Assembly (NCBI GenBank): GCA_016213675.1
Contig: JACQZW010000044.1
Coordinates: 1-64,000 of the forward strand
Origin: Acidobacteriota bacterium
Lineage (GTDB): Bacteria > Acidobacteriota > Thermoanaerobaculia > Thermoanaerobaculales > Thermoanaerobaculaceae
Direction: 5' to 3'
Length of the DNA stretch: 64,000 bases
In this document: piece after piece, positions 1 through 10,170 of the stretch
How the letters are laid out: every line of letters starts with the position of its first letter
How positions within the stretch are numbered: position 1 is the stretch's first letter
Notes under the pieces: generated by a model
What the model saw: the letters and a program-made list of their open reading frames with translations, nothing else
Databases searched by the model: none
Told to the model about the DNA's origin: nothing
Made by a program: the position numbers and the translations under genes

Positions 1-1
1 G

Positions 2-118
2 CGCTGGCTGGTCGTGCGGCACGAGCGGGCGGCCTACGCCGGTGGCCCGCCGCCGCCGCGCCGCGAGGTCGCCGCCCACGCCCGCGCCGCCGCCCGCGCA
101 CTCGCCCAGAAGAGATAG
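2..118 (+). CDS. C-terminal fragment of an unidentified protein
   Basis: An open frame enters from the left edge and ends at TAG 116-118, giving 38 residues. The readable part begins RWLVVRHERAAYAGG and then becomes Pro, Arg and Ala rich. The pattern of an aromatic/Arg segment followed by ERAAYAG loosely resembles the end of DUF4129-type C-terminal domains of transglutaminase-like membrane proteins, but 38 residues are too few to assign a family. It converges on the PAP2-like gene that follows on the other strand, with about 50 bases between their stops. Codon composition fits the local high-GC coding style, which is the main reason for calling it real. Confidence 0.4.
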   Translation, partial: RWLVVRHERAAYAGGPPPPRREVAAHARAAARALAQKR

Positions 119-171
119 TCCCGGGTCCAGGGTCGGAAGGGTCGGATCGCCGGTGCCGGCCTGGCGGCCGG

Positions 172-1035
172 CTACGACTTCTGGCCTGCCGGGGCGAGCT
201 TGGGCACCGGGCCGGCGAGGAGCGCGGCGAGCCCCAGGCTGGCCGCAGTCAGCGGGATGGCGGCCACGACGTCGACGACGTAGTGGTAGGTGAGCAGGAC
301 GGTGGCGAGGATGAGCAACGCGCCGATCGGCAGCAGCGTGTCGTAGAGCTTGCGGTTGCGTCGCCGCGCGCAGAACAGCACCGCCAGCGTCACCATCGTA
401 TGTCCGGACGGGAACGCGTCGGTCTTGGTCTTCTCCCAGTGGTCGAGGAGGTCCCGCACCTTCTCGCCGACGAGGCCGGGCGGCAGTGTCGTGTAGCGCT
501 CCTGGGCCACGGTGGTGCGCGGGCCGTAGGCCGGGACCACGAAGTAGCCGGCGTAGGAGACGATGAACGTCACGACCACCGCGGCCGTGGCCCGCGGCAG
601 GAACGGGTCGCGGCGGGCCGCCAGGGTCACGACCAGGGCGATGGCGAGGAAGAAGAACGTCGAGTAGGCGAGCGTCAGCACCTCGGCGAACCACGTCGGG
701 AGCGGGATGTTGTACAGCGCGGCCTGGGTCTCCGGGCCGAGCAGGCGGCGGTCCAACGCCTCGAGCTCGGCGTCGTAGGTGTTCGGGTTGATCAGCGGGA
801 TGAGGCGGCCGAGGTTCAGGAAGAGGTACGGCACCACCGGGACCGGGAGCAGCTCCTTGAGCCAGTAGCGCCACCCTTCCTGGCCTTCGCCGAGGGCGAG
901 CGCGGCGACGGCGAAGAGTAGGGCCACGGTGACCAGCGAGCTCCGCGTGGCGAGGGGCACCGACGCCGGGTTGGCCACCGCGAAGGCCGCGAGGGCGGTC
1001 AAGGCGAGAAGGAGCACGGCCTCGCCGACGCGCAA
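172..1035 (-). CDS. PAP2-superfamily membrane phosphatase/phosphotransferase (Aur1-like)
   Basis: A polytopic membrane protein of about 287 residues. Three blocks match the PAP2/inositolphosphotransferase-like signature: PAYGPR, FPSGHTM with the catalytic histidine, and TYHYVVDVVAA with the second histidine and the aspartate. Family members remove or transfer phosphate on lipid-linked substrates at the membrane; the substrate cannot be read here. The reading frame stays open to 1179, but that extension overlaps the divergent nfeD gene. TTG at 1035 is therefore preferred, with GTG at 1017 as an alternative, just before the first hydrophobic segment. The gene diverges from the nfeD operon, so the two share a short promoter region. 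Confidence 0.8.
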   Translation of the reverse strand: MRVGEAVLLLALTALAAFAVANPASVPLATRSSLVTVALLFAVAALALGEGQEGWRYWLKELLPVPVVPYLFLNLGRLIPLINPNTYDAELEALDRRLLGPETQAALYNIPLPTWFAEVLTLAYSTFFFLAIALVVTLAARRDPFLPRATAAVVVTFIVSYAGYFVVPAYGPRTTVAQERYTTLPPGLVGEKVRDLLDHWEKTKTDAFPSGHTMVTLAVLFCARRRNRKLYDTLLPIGALLILATVLLTYHYVVDVVAAIPLTAASLGLAALLAGPVPKLAPAGQKS

Positions 1036-1066
1036 GGTCGTCTTGCGGGGGCCTGGAGCCGAGACT

Positions 1067-2380
1067 ATGATGGGATTCGTGCCCAGAAGACTCCTCGGTG
1101 CGTGCTGCCTTTTCGCGGTCCTGGGCGCGCCGGCGCTCGCCGGGCAGCGCGTCGTCGTGCTGACCATCGATGATAGCATCCAGCCCGCCTCGCTCCGTTA
1201 CCTGAAACGCGGCCTCGAGACCGCGGACCGCGGCGGCGCCGAGGCGACGATCATCGAGCTCAACACCCCCGGCGGGCTGCTCACGTCGCTGCGCCAGATG
1301 ACGACGGCGATCACCGGCGCCGAGCGCCCGGTGGTCGTCTACGTGACCCCCACCGGTGGGCAGGCCGCGTCGGCCGGCTTCTTCCTCGTCGTCGCCGCCG
1401 ACGTGGCGGCGATGGCGCCCGGGACGAACACGGGCGCCGCGCACCCGGTCGGCGGGCAGGGCGAGGACCTGGCGAAGACCATCGGCGAGAAGATCACCAA
1501 CGACGCGGCGGCCCTGATCCGCTCGCTGGCCACCCAGCGCGGGCGGCCGGCGGACCTCGCGGAGAAGGCGGTCACCGAGTCGCTGTCGTGGACCGAGCGC
1601 GAGGCGCTCGACAAGAAGCTCATCGACATCGTGGCGAACGACCGCGCCGAGCTGCTCAAGAAGCTCGACGGCCGCACGGTCAAGCGCTTCGACGGGCGCG
1701 AGGAGACGCTGCACCTCGGCGACCCCGAGGTGGTCGGCGTGGCGCCGAGCGCCACCGACAAGCTGCTGTCGGTGATCGCCCACCCGAACATCGCGTACCT
1801 CCTGTTCCTCCTCGGCCTGGTCGGGATCTACTTCGAGCTGTCCCACCCCGGGGCGATCCTGCCTGGAGTGCTCGGCGGCGTGGCGATCCTCCTGGCGTTG
1901 TTCGCGCTCTCGGTGCTGCCGGTCAACTACGTCGGGATCTTGCTGATCCTGCTGGCGATCGTGTTCTTCATCGCGGAGGTCAAGGTGACGAGCTACGGGA
2001 TGCTCACGGTCGCCGGCCTGGTGAGCTTCGTGCTGGGCTCGCTGATGCTCGTCGACTCGCCGATCCCGGGCATGCGGGTGAGCCTGTCGGTCATCCTGCC
2101 GGCGGCGGTGGTGGTCGCCGCGGTGTCGATCTTCCTCCTGACCCGCGTGCTCAAGAGCCATCGGACGGTGCCGATCACCGGCGCCGAGGGGATCGTCGGC
2201 GAGGTCGGTGAGGCCGTGACGCCACTCGACCCGAGGGGCCGAGTGTTGGTCCACGGAGAGTACTGGGAGGCCCAGGCGGACCGCCCGGTGGAGGTCGGCA
2301 CCCCGGTCAGGGTCGTGCGTGTCGCGGATCGCAGGTTGGACGTCGAGGTGGTGGACAAGGGTCCCGCGGCGCGGGACTAG
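1067..2380 (+). CDS. NfeD-family membrane serine protease (long form)
   Basis: A 438-residue protein with three parts. After an N-terminal signal segment (about residues 1-25) comes a ClpP/SppA-like protease domain. The likely nucleophile is Ser102 in QAASAGFF, and a candidate general-base lysine is near residue 142 in GEKITND. Next are several membrane segments (about 235-375), then a small C-terminal beta-barrel NfeD domain beginning GAEGIVGEVG. In this family the protease cleaves the C terminus of a partner stomatin, and a slipin gene does start nine bases downstream. Tandem ATGs lie at 1067 and 1070; the first is used. The longer upstream frame is antisense to the PAP2 gene and is not needed. 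Confidence 0.9.
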   Translation: MMGFVPRRLLGACCLFAVLGAPALAGQRVVVLTIDDSIQPASLRYLKRGLETADRGGAEATIIELNTPGGLLTSLRQMTTAITGAERPVVVYVTPTGGQAASAGFFLVVAADVAAMAPGTNTGAAHPVGGQGEDLAKTIGEKITNDAAALIRSLATQRGRPADLAEKAVTESLSWTEREALDKKLIDIVANDRAELLKKLDGRTVKRFDGREETLHLGDPEVVGVAPSATDKLLSVIAHPNIAYLLFLLGLVGIYFELSHPGAILPGVLGGVAILLALFALSVLPVNYVGILLILLAIVFFIAEVKVTSYGMLTVAGLVSFVLGSLMLVDSPIPGMRVSLSVILPAAVVVAAVSIFLLTRVLKSHRTVPITGAEGIVGEVGEAVTPLDPRGRVLVHGEYWEAQADRPVEVGTPVRVVRVADRRLDVEVVDKGPAARD

Positions 2381-2389
2381 GAGGCAACC

Positions 2390-3154
2390 GTGTTTCAGAA
2401 CATACCGGGGCTGGTGATCGCAGCGTTCATCGTGGTGCTGATCATCTCCAGGTGGATCAACATCCTCAAGGAGTACGAGCGGGGCGTCATCTTCACCCTC
2501 GGACGGGTGGACAAGGACCCCAAGGGCCCGGGGCTGATCTTCGTGCTGTGGCCGATCCAGCGCATGGTCACCGTCAGCCAGCGCACCGTGGTCCTCGACA
2601 TCCCGCCGCAGGACGTCATCACGCGCGACAACGTGTCGGTCAAGGTCAACGCGGTGGTGTACTTCCGCGTAATGAACCCGGTGCGCTGCATCATCGAGGT
2701 CGAGAACTACATCTACGCGACCTCGCAGCTCGCCCAGACCACGCTGCGCTCGATGCTCGGCGAGGTCGTCCTCGACGACCTGCTGGCCGAACGCGAGAAG
2801 CTCAACCTCCGACTGCAGGAGGTCATCGACCGCCACACCGACCCCTGGGGCGTCAAGGTCGCCCTCGTCGAGGTCAAGCAAGTCGACCTGCCGGAGTCGA
2901 TGCAGCGCGCCATGGCCCGTCAGGCCGAGGCGGAGCGGGAGAAGCGAGCCAAGATCATCCACGCCGAGGGCGAGTTCCAGGCGTCGCAGCGGCTCGCCGA
3001 TGCGGCCGAGGTGATCCAGCACCAGCCCGCCGCGCTGCAGCTCCGCTACCTGCAAACGCTCACCGAGATCGCCGCCGAGAAGAACTCGACGATCGTGTTC
3101 CCGCTCCCGATCGACACCATCAAGCAGTTCCTCGACCTCGGCAAGGACAAGTAG
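2390..3154 (+). CDS. Slipin / stomatin-like SPFH protein
   Basis: A 254-residue protein with one N-terminal membrane anchor (about residues 5-22) followed by a Band 7/SPFH domain containing [11 protein letters not shown] and [14 protein letters not shown] charged helical region follows ([19 protein letters not shown]), which in slipins drives oligomerisation. Slipins form membrane-associated ring assemblies and are the usual partner and substrate of NfeD proteases. This gene follows nfeD by nine bases, so the pair is a textbook nfeD-slipin operon, probably acting in membrane-domain organisation or envelope quality control. Length is normal for the family and nothing appears damaged. Confidence 0.92.
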   Translation: MFQNIPGLVIAAFIVVLIISRWINILKEYERGVIFTLGRVDKDPKGPGLIFVLWPIQRMVTVSQRTVVLDIPPQDVITRDNVSVKVNAVVYFRVMNPVRCIIEVENYIYATSQLAQTTLRSMLGEVVLDDLLAEREKLNLRLQEVIDRHTDPWGVKVALVEVKQVDLPESMQRAMARQAEAEREKRAKIIHAEGEFQASQRLADAAEVIQHQPAALQLRYLQTLTEIAAEKNSTIVFPLPIDTIKQFLDLGKDK

Positions 3155-3157
3155 CGA

Positions 3158-3772
3158 GTGCCGGGCAAGTACTTCGAGATCATCGTCAGCGGGCGGCAGC
3201 TCGCTGCGTTCGTCGCCGGCGTCGCGATCCTGATCCTGGGATGCTTCGGGCTCGGGGTGGTCGTCGGGTTGCAGCAGCCCGCGACGGTGCACCCCGAGCC
3301 GGTTCCGGTCGCCGACCTCACGTCCACCGCGCCGACGTTCCCGGCGCCGGCGTTCGATCCGTACCCGAGCCCGGCGCCGGCCGCGACGTTGCCGCCGATC
3401 CCCCTCGAGGCGGCGCCGCCTCCGACCGCGGACGCCGTGCCGGCCACGCAGGTCCCCGAGCCGCCTGTGCCGACCGCGGCGCCGCCGACCGCGGTGCCGC
3501 CGACCCCGACCGAGGCGGCTCCCACGGCGGCGCCCGCCTCAGCCGGGCGGTGGGTCCAGGTCGCGGCGCTGTCGAGGAAGGACCAGGCCGACGGCGTGCG
3601 GACCCGGGTCATGGCCGCCGGCTACACCGCCGGCCAGGTCGTCGTGCTGCCGGCGTCGGCCGGGAAATACCGCGTCCGCCTCGGGCCTTTCCCCGACGAG
3701 GAGAGCGCGAAGCGGGTGGCCGCCCGGCTCACGGCCGGCGACTTCCCCGGCGCGTTCGTCGTGAGGGAATGA
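3158..3772 (+). CDS. SPOR-domain membrane protein
   Basis: A 204-residue protein starting at GTG 3158, three bases after the slipin stop. It has one N-terminal membrane helix (about 12-38), a long Pro/Ala/Thr-rich linker (about 45-125), and a C-terminal SPOR domain (about 128-204) with WVQVAALSRKDQA and YRVRLGPFPDEESAKRVA. SPOR domains bind denuded peptidoglycan glycan strands, often at the division site. The linker suggests a periplasmic reach through the cell wall. Its stop overlaps the lipA start by four bases. The link between a septal-type protein and nfeD/slipin is positional only. Confidence 0.85.
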   Translation: MPGKYFEIIVSGRQLAAFVAGVAILILGCFGLGVVVGLQQPATVHPEPVPVADLTSTAPTFPAPAFDPYPSPAPAATLPPIPLEAAPPPTADAVPATQVPEPPVPTAAPPTAVPPTPTEAAPTAAPASAGRWVQVAALSRKDQADGVRTRVMAAGYTAGQVVVLPASAGKYRVRLGPFPDEESAKRVAARLTAGDFPGAFVVRE

Positions 3773-4635
3773 ACGACACCCTGCCGGCCTGGATTCGCGC
3801 GCGCAAGCTGCGCCTCGGCGACCTGCACGACATCCGCTCGGTGATGGCGCGCGGTCGCCTGCACACCGTGTGCGACGAGGCGCGCTGCCCCAACCGCAGC
3901 GAGTGCTTCTCCCGCGGGACCGCGACGTTCCTGATCATGGGCGACGTCTGCACCCGCTCGTGCCGCTACTGCTCGATCGCCCACGGCCGGCCCCGCCCGC
4001 TTGACCCGGAGGAGCCCGCCGAGCTCGCCCGGGCGGTCGTCGCCATGGGCCTGAAGCACGTCGTCGTGACCTCGGTGGACCGCGACGACCTGCCCGACGG
4101 CGGCGCGACCCACTTCGCGGCCGTCATCCGGGCGCTCCACGAGCTCGAGCCGCGGCCGACCGTCGAGGTGCTGACCCCGGACTTCCGCGGCAACGCGGCG
4201 GCGGTCGAGGCGGTCGTCGACGCCGGGCCGGACGTCTACAACCACAACGTCGAGACGGTGCGCCGGCTCTACCCCGAGGTCCGCCGGCAGGGACGCTACG
4301 ACTGGGCGATGGAGGTGCTGCGCCTGGTCCGCCGGCGCTCGCCCGCGATGGTCTGCAAGTCGGGGATCATGGTCGGCCTCGGCGAGGAACGCGCCGAGGT
4401 CGAGGAGACGCTCTCGGACCTCGCCGCCACCGGCTGCCGCGTCGTCACGGTCGGCCAGTACCTCCGCCCGACGGGCCGGGAGGTCGAGGTGAGCCGCTAT
4501 TGGTCGCCGGAGGAGTTCGCCGCGGTCGAGGCCCACGGCCGCGCGCTCGGCCTCGAGGTCGTCGCCGGCCCGTTCGTCCGCTCCTCGTACCACGCCGAGG
4601 AGGCCCTCCTCCGCGTCGGCTCTGCCGCCAGGTAG
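3769..4635 (+). CDS. lipA: Lipoyl synthase
   Basis: A 288-residue radical-SAM enzyme that inserts two sulfur atoms into protein-bound octanoyl groups to make lipoyl cofactors for 2-oxoacid dehydrogenases and glycine cleavage. The auxiliary-cluster cysteines appear in CDEARCPNRSEC, the radical-SAM cluster motif in CTRSCRYC, and the C-terminal conserved serine region in GPFVRSSYHAEE. The start ATG (3769) overlaps the SPOR gene stop in an ATGA arrangement, so the two are likely translationally coupled. No lipB or ligase is present nearby. Length and motifs are normal, so an active enzyme is expected. Confidence 0.96.
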   Translation: MNDTLPAWIRARKLRLGDLHDIRSVMARGRLHTVCDEARCPNRSECFSRGTATFLIMGDVCTRSCRYCSIAHGRPRPLDPEEPAELARAVVAMGLKHVVVTSVDRDDLPDGGATHFAAVIRALHELEPRPTVEVLTPDFRGNAAAVEAVVDAGPDVYNHNVETVRRLYPEVRRQGRYDWAMEVLRLVRRRSPAMVCKSGIMVGLGEERAEVEETLSDLAATGCRVVTVGQYLRPTGREVEVSRYWSPEEFAAVEAHGRALGLEVVAGPFVRSSYHAEEALLRVGSAAR

Positions 4636-4682
4636 GTCCCTTCCTCCCTCGGGCCTCCTGAGTGGCCCTGGGCGACTGGGGG

Positions 4683-6395
<1,713 letters not shown>

Positions 6396-6401
6396 GCCGC
6401 G

Positions 6402-6407
6402 AAGGTA
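6402..6407 (-). promoter_or_regulatory. Candidate -10 hexamer TACCTT for leaderless mutL
   Basis: On the minus strand TACCTT is followed by exactly six bases and then GTG 6395. Transcription starting at the normal distance from a -10 box would begin at or beside the start codon. No Shine-Dalgarno-like run lies between. No clear -35 is seen. It supports GTG 6395 over the upstream GTG 6410. Confidence 0.45.
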
Positions 6408-6472
6408 CACGAGCGGCAGGGCGCGGGGAAGCGGGCGCGTGAACGTGCGTACAATGTCGGCCGGAGGCGCCC

Positions 6473-7633
6473 GTGGACTTCGAGCTTTCCGAGCAGCAGC
6501 GCATGGTCCGGGACATGGTGCGTGAGTTCGCCGCGGAGCAGTTGCGGCCGGGCGCCGGGGCGCGCGACGAGAGCGGGGAGTTCCCGCACGAGATCTTCAA
6601 GGAGCTCGGTGGGCTCGGCCTGCTCGGCATGCTGGTGCCGGAAGAGCTGGGCGGTGCCGGGATGGACGCGCTGTCGTACATCTTCGCCATCGAGGAGATC
6701 GCCCGGGGCGACGCCTCCGTGGCGGTCGGGGTGTCGGTGACCAACTCGGTGTGCCAGTGGCCGATCCTCCACTTCGGCAGCGACGAGCTGAAGCGGCGCG
6801 TGCTGCCGGCCCTGGCGAGGGGCGAGGAGCTCGGCGGGATCATGCTCACCGAGCCGGAGGCGGGCTCGGACCTCGGGTCGCTGCGGACCAGCTACCGCCG
6901 CGACGGCGACCGCTTCCTGCTGAACGGCGCGAAGGCGTGGATCACCAACGCCGGCGTCGCGCGCCGCTTCGTGGTGCTGGCGACGCGGGACGCGAAGCTC
7001 GGCGCCAAGGGCGTGTCGGCGTTCGTGCTCGACGCCGAGCAACCCGGCGTGCACGTCCACCAGCCGGAGAAGAAGATGGGCCTGCGATCGTCGAAGACGT
7101 CGATGGTGACGCTCGAGGACGCGGTGGTGCCGGCCGGCGACCTGCTCGGCGAGGAGGGGCAGGGGTTCAGGATCGCCCTCGCCACCCTCGACCACTCGCG
7201 GATCGGGATCGCGGCCCAGTCGCTCGGGATCGGCCAGGCGGCGATGGACGAGGCGTTGCGCTACGCGAAGGAACGGGTGCAGTTCGGCAAGCCGATCATC
7301 GACCACCAGGCGATCGGCTTCCGCCTCGCCGACATGAACACCGAGCTCGAGGCGGCGCGCTGGCTGACCTACCGGGCGGCGTGGCTGTCGGAGCAGGGGG
7401 TACGGACGACCCGGTCGTCGGCCGAGGCCAAGCTGCTGGCCAGCGAGACGGCGAACCGGATCGTCGCGCTGGCCGTGCAGGTCCACGGCGGCTACGGCTA
7501 CTCGCGGGAGTACGCGGTCGAGCGGCTGTACCGCGAGGCTCGGGTGACGACGATCTACGAGGGCACGAGCGAGGTGCAGCGGATGGTCATCGCCCGCGCC
7601 CTCAAGGAGCTCGCCACCACCGCCCCGGCCTAG
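6473..7633 (+). CDS. Acyl-CoA dehydrogenase
   Basis: A 386-residue flavoprotein of the acyl-CoA dehydrogenase family, which oxidises acyl-CoA to enoyl-CoA and passes electrons to ETF. Family landmarks are the N-terminal helical start ELSEQQRMVRDMVREF, the flavin-binding MLTEPEAGSD and AWITNAG blocks, and the C-terminal TTIYEGTSEVQRMVIAR containing the probable catalytic glutamate. This layout is closest to short/medium- or branched-chain enzymes; the exact chain length cannot be read. The start is GTG 6473, with GGAGG about six bases upstream. TACAAT at 6450-6455 may be its -10. With gcdH and the Fe-S oxidoreductase at 39309 it suggests beta-oxidation capacity. Confidence 0.92.
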   Translation: MDFELSEQQRMVRDMVREFAAEQLRPGAGARDESGEFPHEIFKELGGLGLLGMLVPEELGGAGMDALSYIFAIEEIARGDASVAVGVSVTNSVCQWPILHFGSDELKRRVLPALARGEELGGIMLTEPEAGSDLGSLRTSYRRDGDRFLLNGAKAWITNAGVARRFVVLATRDAKLGAKGVSAFVLDAEQPGVHVHQPEKKMGLRSSKTSMVTLEDAVVPAGDLLGEEGQGFRIALATLDHSRIGIAAQSLGIGQAAMDEALRYAKERVQFGKPIIDHQAIGFRLADMNTELEAARWLTYRAAWLSEQGVRTTRSSAEAKLLASETANRIVALAVQVHGGYGYSREYAVERLYREARVTTIYEGTSEVQRMVIARALKELATTAPA

Positions 7634-7643
7634 CTCCCTCGCT

Positions 7644-7671
7644 GGTCCCAGGCCTCAAGCCCCAAGCCGCG
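7644..7671. repeat. Degenerate 7-base tandem repeat, four units
   Basis: Four consecutive 7-mers in register: GGTCCCA, GGCCTCA, AGCCCCA, AGCCGCG. This is a short member of the dispersed heptad family better seen at 50456-50553 and 63693-63741. It sits between two convergent genes and its last unit runs into the hairpin that follows. Confidence 0.6.
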
Positions 7672-7697
7672 CCAGCGCCGGCGGTCCGGCGCTGGCG
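7669..7697. terminator. Perfect 13-bp hairpin between convergent genes
   Basis: The arms 7669-7681 and 7686-7697 are perfectly complementary over 12-13 base pairs around a 4-base loop CGGT. The arms are almost all G and C, and there is no U-rich tract on either side. It lies 36 bases after the acyl-CoA dehydrogenase stop and 9 bases before the hsp20 stop on the other strand, so it could end or stabilise both transcripts. Confidence 0.6.
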
Positions 7698-7705
7698 CTG
7701 GGCAT

Positions 7706-8164
7706 CTACCTGTCCTCGACCTTGATCGAGATCGCCTTCGGCTTCGCCTCCTCGCGCTTGGGGAGCGTGAGGTGCAGCACGCCCTGCCGGTAGACCGCGT
7801 TGATCTTCTCGGGGTCGACGTTGGTCGGCAGCGTGAACGAGCGCTCGAAGGCGCCGAAGGCACGCTCGACACGATGGTAGGTCTGGCCCTCGGTCGCCTT
7901 CTCGAAGTTGCGCGAGCCCTTCAGGGTGAGGATGCCGTTCTCGACGGAGATCTCGACGTCCTTTGGTTCGATACCGGGGAGCTCCGCATGCATCTCGAGG
8001 GAGTCCTTGGTCTCGCGCACGTCGACGGCGGGAACCCAGCTCCCGGTGATGACCTCGTCGTCGCCGTGGCGACCGTGCCCCCATGCCTCGTCGAACAGGC
8101 GGTTCACGCGGTCCTGGAGAGAGGTGATTTCCTTGAACGGGTTGAGTCGAACGATGGTCGGCAT
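7706..8164 (-). CDS. Small heat-shock protein, Hsp20/alpha-crystallin family
   Basis: A 152-residue ATP-independent holdase. The N-terminal part (VRLNPFKEITSLQDRVNRLFDEAW) is the usual amphipathic segment. The central alpha-crystallin domain runs from about residue 45 to 140, with VDVRETKDSLEMHAELPGI, and ends in YRQGVLHLTLPK, the family's conserved GVL turn. A short C-terminal I-x-I element (AISIKVE) is present for oligomer contacts. An AGGAGGG Shine-Dalgarno lies about nine bases before the ATG, and a clear sigma70-type promoter is upstream. No CIRCE element or heat-shock-specific promoter was recognised. Confidence 0.95.
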   Translation of the reverse strand: MPTIVRLNPFKEITSLQDRVNRLFDEAWGHGRHGDDEVITGSWVPAVDVRETKDSLEMHAELPGIEPKDVEISVENGILTLKGSRNFEKATEGQTYHRVERAFGAFERSFTLPTNVDPEKINAVYRQGVLHLTLPKREEAKPKAISIKVEDR

Positions 8165-8209
8165 CTCGGTGCCCTCCTTGGCCGGGCCGGTACGTCAGCC
8201 CCGACGACA

Positions 8210-8237
8210 ATATGAAACATGAGTGTAATTTTGTCAA
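8210..8237 (-). promoter_or_regulatory. Sigma70-type promoter for hsp20
   Basis: On the minus strand TTGACA (8237-8232) is followed after 16 bases by TCATAT (8215-8210), inside a locally AT-rich stretch of an otherwise GC-rich region. The predicted start leaves a leader of about 40 bases that contains the AGGAGGG ribosome-binding site of hsp20. This is one of the best canonical promoters in the window. Confidence 0.65.
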
Positions 8238-8341
8238 GTTCTGAGGTTGCTTGATTTTCATATCTGCGCGTCAATGACTAATGTTCGATGGCGTCGAAGT
8301 CCAGGCCAAGCCTACCCAGAATGTCCCGGCCGGAGACGCGT

Positions 8342-8347
8342 TACTCT
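8342..8347 (+). promoter_or_regulatory. Candidate -10 hexamer TACTCT for the VWA gene
   Basis: TACTCT is followed by seven bases and then ATG 8355, with no Shine-Dalgarno between. This is one of the TANNNT-plus-short-gap starts discussed in the findings. No good -35 is visible. Confidence 0.35.
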
Positions 8348-8354
8348 TGGCGAC

Positions 8355-10112
8355 ATGTTGATCGAACTCCTGCTCCCGTTCCTGCTGGCCAGTCCGACGG
8401 CGATCGGTGTCCGGGTCGAGCTCGCGGCGCTCGGGAAGGGTGCGTCCGGGACCGTGGTGGGTGTCGCGATCCAGGTCGCCCCGGAGGACCGTGCCCGGCT
8501 CGGCGATCGCGCGGCCATCGAGGTCAGCCTGCGGCACGGGGAGCAGGTCGTGGACCGCGGCCGGGTCGTCGTCGGCCTCGCCGCGGACGGCAGCGCGATG
8601 CTCTTCCGGGAGTGGCCGGTCGGCGCCGGGGCGGTGCGGGTGGAGGTGGCCTCGCTCGACGGCAGCCTGCAGGGAGGATGGCGCGGGGAGTTCGTCGTGC
8701 CCGCGGAGGAGCGGCCGTTCGAAGCCCCGCCCGGTGCGCCGCCCGACGCGGTCGCCCTCGCCGGCACCTCGCCGGTGACGGAGGGCGGCGTGCGGTTCCT
8801 GGCGCCGGGACGAACCGGCGGCATCGGAGCGGTCCAGCTCGAGCTGCAGGTTCCCGCCGAAGCCGCCCGGGTCGAGTTCTTCCAGGACGACCAGATGCTG
8901 GTGACCCGGCGCAAGGCCCCGTGGACCGTCTCGGTACCGCTCGGGGAGGTGGCGCGCCGGACCACGGTGAGGGCGACCGCGTACCGCGCCGACGGCGGCG
9001 TGCTGGGCGAGGACGCGATCGTCCTCAACGGGGCGGGGAACCAGCTCCCGATCGAGATCCTCCTCGGTCCGGCCCCGGCGTCGGGGGATGGCGACCGGCT
9101 CGTCACGGTCGCGGTGGCCAACGGCCAGGCCGTCGCGGAGGTCGTGCTGCGGCTGGACGAGTCCGTGGTCTCGCGCTGGACCGCGTGCCCGTGCGCCGTG
9201 CGGGTGAGCACGAAGGAGCTGGCGCAGGGCCGGGTGCTCACGGCCGAGGCGACCAACCCGCGGGGCGTGCGTGGCGAAGCGGTCCGCCTCATCGGCGAGT
9301 CCGGGTTCGTGGCCCAAATCAGGGTCGAGCAGGTCGAGCTGCCGGTCGTCGTCTTCGATCGCGAGGGGAAGCTCGTCACCGACCTGCCGCGCGACGCCTT
9401 CCGGGTTCTCGAGGACGACGTCGAGGTCCCTCTCGATGCCTTCGCGACGACCGCCGATCTCCCGCTCTCGCTGGGTGTCGTGGTCGACGTCTCGGGGTCG
9501 ATGCGGGACGCCTTCGCCGAGGTGCGCAAGGCGGTCTCCGGGTTCGTCGGCGCGGTCGTGCGTCCCGGCGACTCGGTGTTCCTGATGACGTTTGCCTTCG
9601 AGCCGCGGGTCGAGGTCGAGTGGACGCGCGACGCCCGCCCGGTCGTCGAGCGGCTGGACCGGATCACCCCGGATGGCGGGACCTCGCTGCACGATGCCGC
9701 GGTGCGGTCGCTCGAGCAGTTCCGCGGCCGGCGCGGGCGGAGTGCCGTGGTCCTGCTCACCGACGGCGACGACACCACCTCGCGCACCGGTTGGGACGTC
9801 GCATTGCGCTACGCCAGGACGGCGCGGGTGCCCGTCTTCACCATCGGCTTTCGGATCGGAGTGCTCGACTTCTTCGTCCGCGAGCACCTCAAGGACCTGA
9901 CTGCGGCCACCGGCGGAGAGTCGTTCTACGCCGGGAAGGGCGCCCTCGACGACGTGTACCGCCGGATCTCGGACCAGCTCCGCGCGCAGTACCTCCTGTC
10001 GTACCGGTCGCCGTCGACGAAGGGCGCGCAGGAGTTCCGCAACGTGCGGGTCGAGGTCAAGGGCGACGGACTCGTCGCCCGTACCATTGCCGGCTACTTC
10101 CCGAGCATGTAG
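8355..10112 (+). CDS. Secreted VWA-domain protein of the acidobacterial VWFA-related type
   Basis: A 585-residue protein with a hydrophobic N-terminal export segment (LIELLLPFLLASP). About 300 residues of beta-rich, Ig-like sequence follow, then a block typical of the acidobacterial VWFA-related family (VEQVELPVVVFDREGKLVTDLPRDAF...LEDD). The von Willebrand A domain has a complete metal-adhesion motif, DVSGSM near residue 379, with a supporting threonine in DGGTSLHDA. The C-terminal part ends LRAQYLLSYRSP...FRNVRVEVKG. The role is unknown but probably adhesive or scaffolding in the periplasm or on the surface. The longer open frame to 8247 would overlap the hsp20 promoter and is rejected. Confidence 0.88.
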   Translation: MLIELLLPFLLASPTAIGVRVELAALGKGASGTVVGVAIQVAPEDRARLGDRAAIEVSLRHGEQVVDRGRVVVGLAADGSAMLFREWPVGAGAVRVEVASLDGSLQGGWRGEFVVPAEERPFEAPPGAPPDAVALAGTSPVTEGGVRFLAPGRTGGIGAVQLELQVPAEAARVEFFQDDQMLVTRRKAPWTVSVPLGEVARRTTVRATAYRADGGVLGEDAIVLNGAGNQLPIEILLGPAPASGDGDRLVTVAVANGQAVAEVVLRLDESVVSRWTACPCAVRVSTKELAQGRVLTAEATNPRGVRGEAVRLIGESGFVAQIRVEQVELPVVVFDREGKLVTDLPRDAFRVLEDDVEVPLDAFATTADLPLSLGVVVDVSGSMRDAFAEVRKAVSGFVGAVVRPGDSVFLMTFAFEPRVEVEWTRDARPVVERLDRITPDGGTSLHDAAVRSLEQFRGRRGRSAVVLLTDGDDTTSRTGWDVALRYARTARVPVFTIGFRIGVLDFFVREHLKDLTAATGGESFYAGKGALDDVYRRISDQLRAQYLLSYRSPSTKGAQEFRNVRVEVKGDGLVARTIAGYFPSM

Positions 10113-10155
10113 CGGGGCTTCCCGCCGCGCTGCGGGCTCGGCCCGGGGCCGGCGC

Positions 10156-10161
10156 TATACT
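10156..10161 (+). promoter_or_regulatory. Candidate -10 hexamer TATACT for the HD-GYP gene
   Basis: TATACT lies nine bases before ATG 10171 with a purine-rich but non-Shine-Dalgarno gap (GCGAAAAAG). Transcription would begin about two or three bases before the start codon, so a leaderless or near-leaderless mRNA is expected. No clear -35 was found. Confidence 0.45.
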
Positions 10162-10170
10162 GCGAAAAAG

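Noticed and set aside
2452..4635. One long plus-strand frame covering slipin, SPOR and lipA
   Set aside because: Only its last 288 codons (lipA) are protein-like; the upstream part is an out-of-frame reading of slipin and SPOR, so there is no fusion.
8247..8354. N-terminal extension of the VWA protein
   Set aside because: It would precede a clear export signal and lie in the AT-rich hsp20 promoter area.
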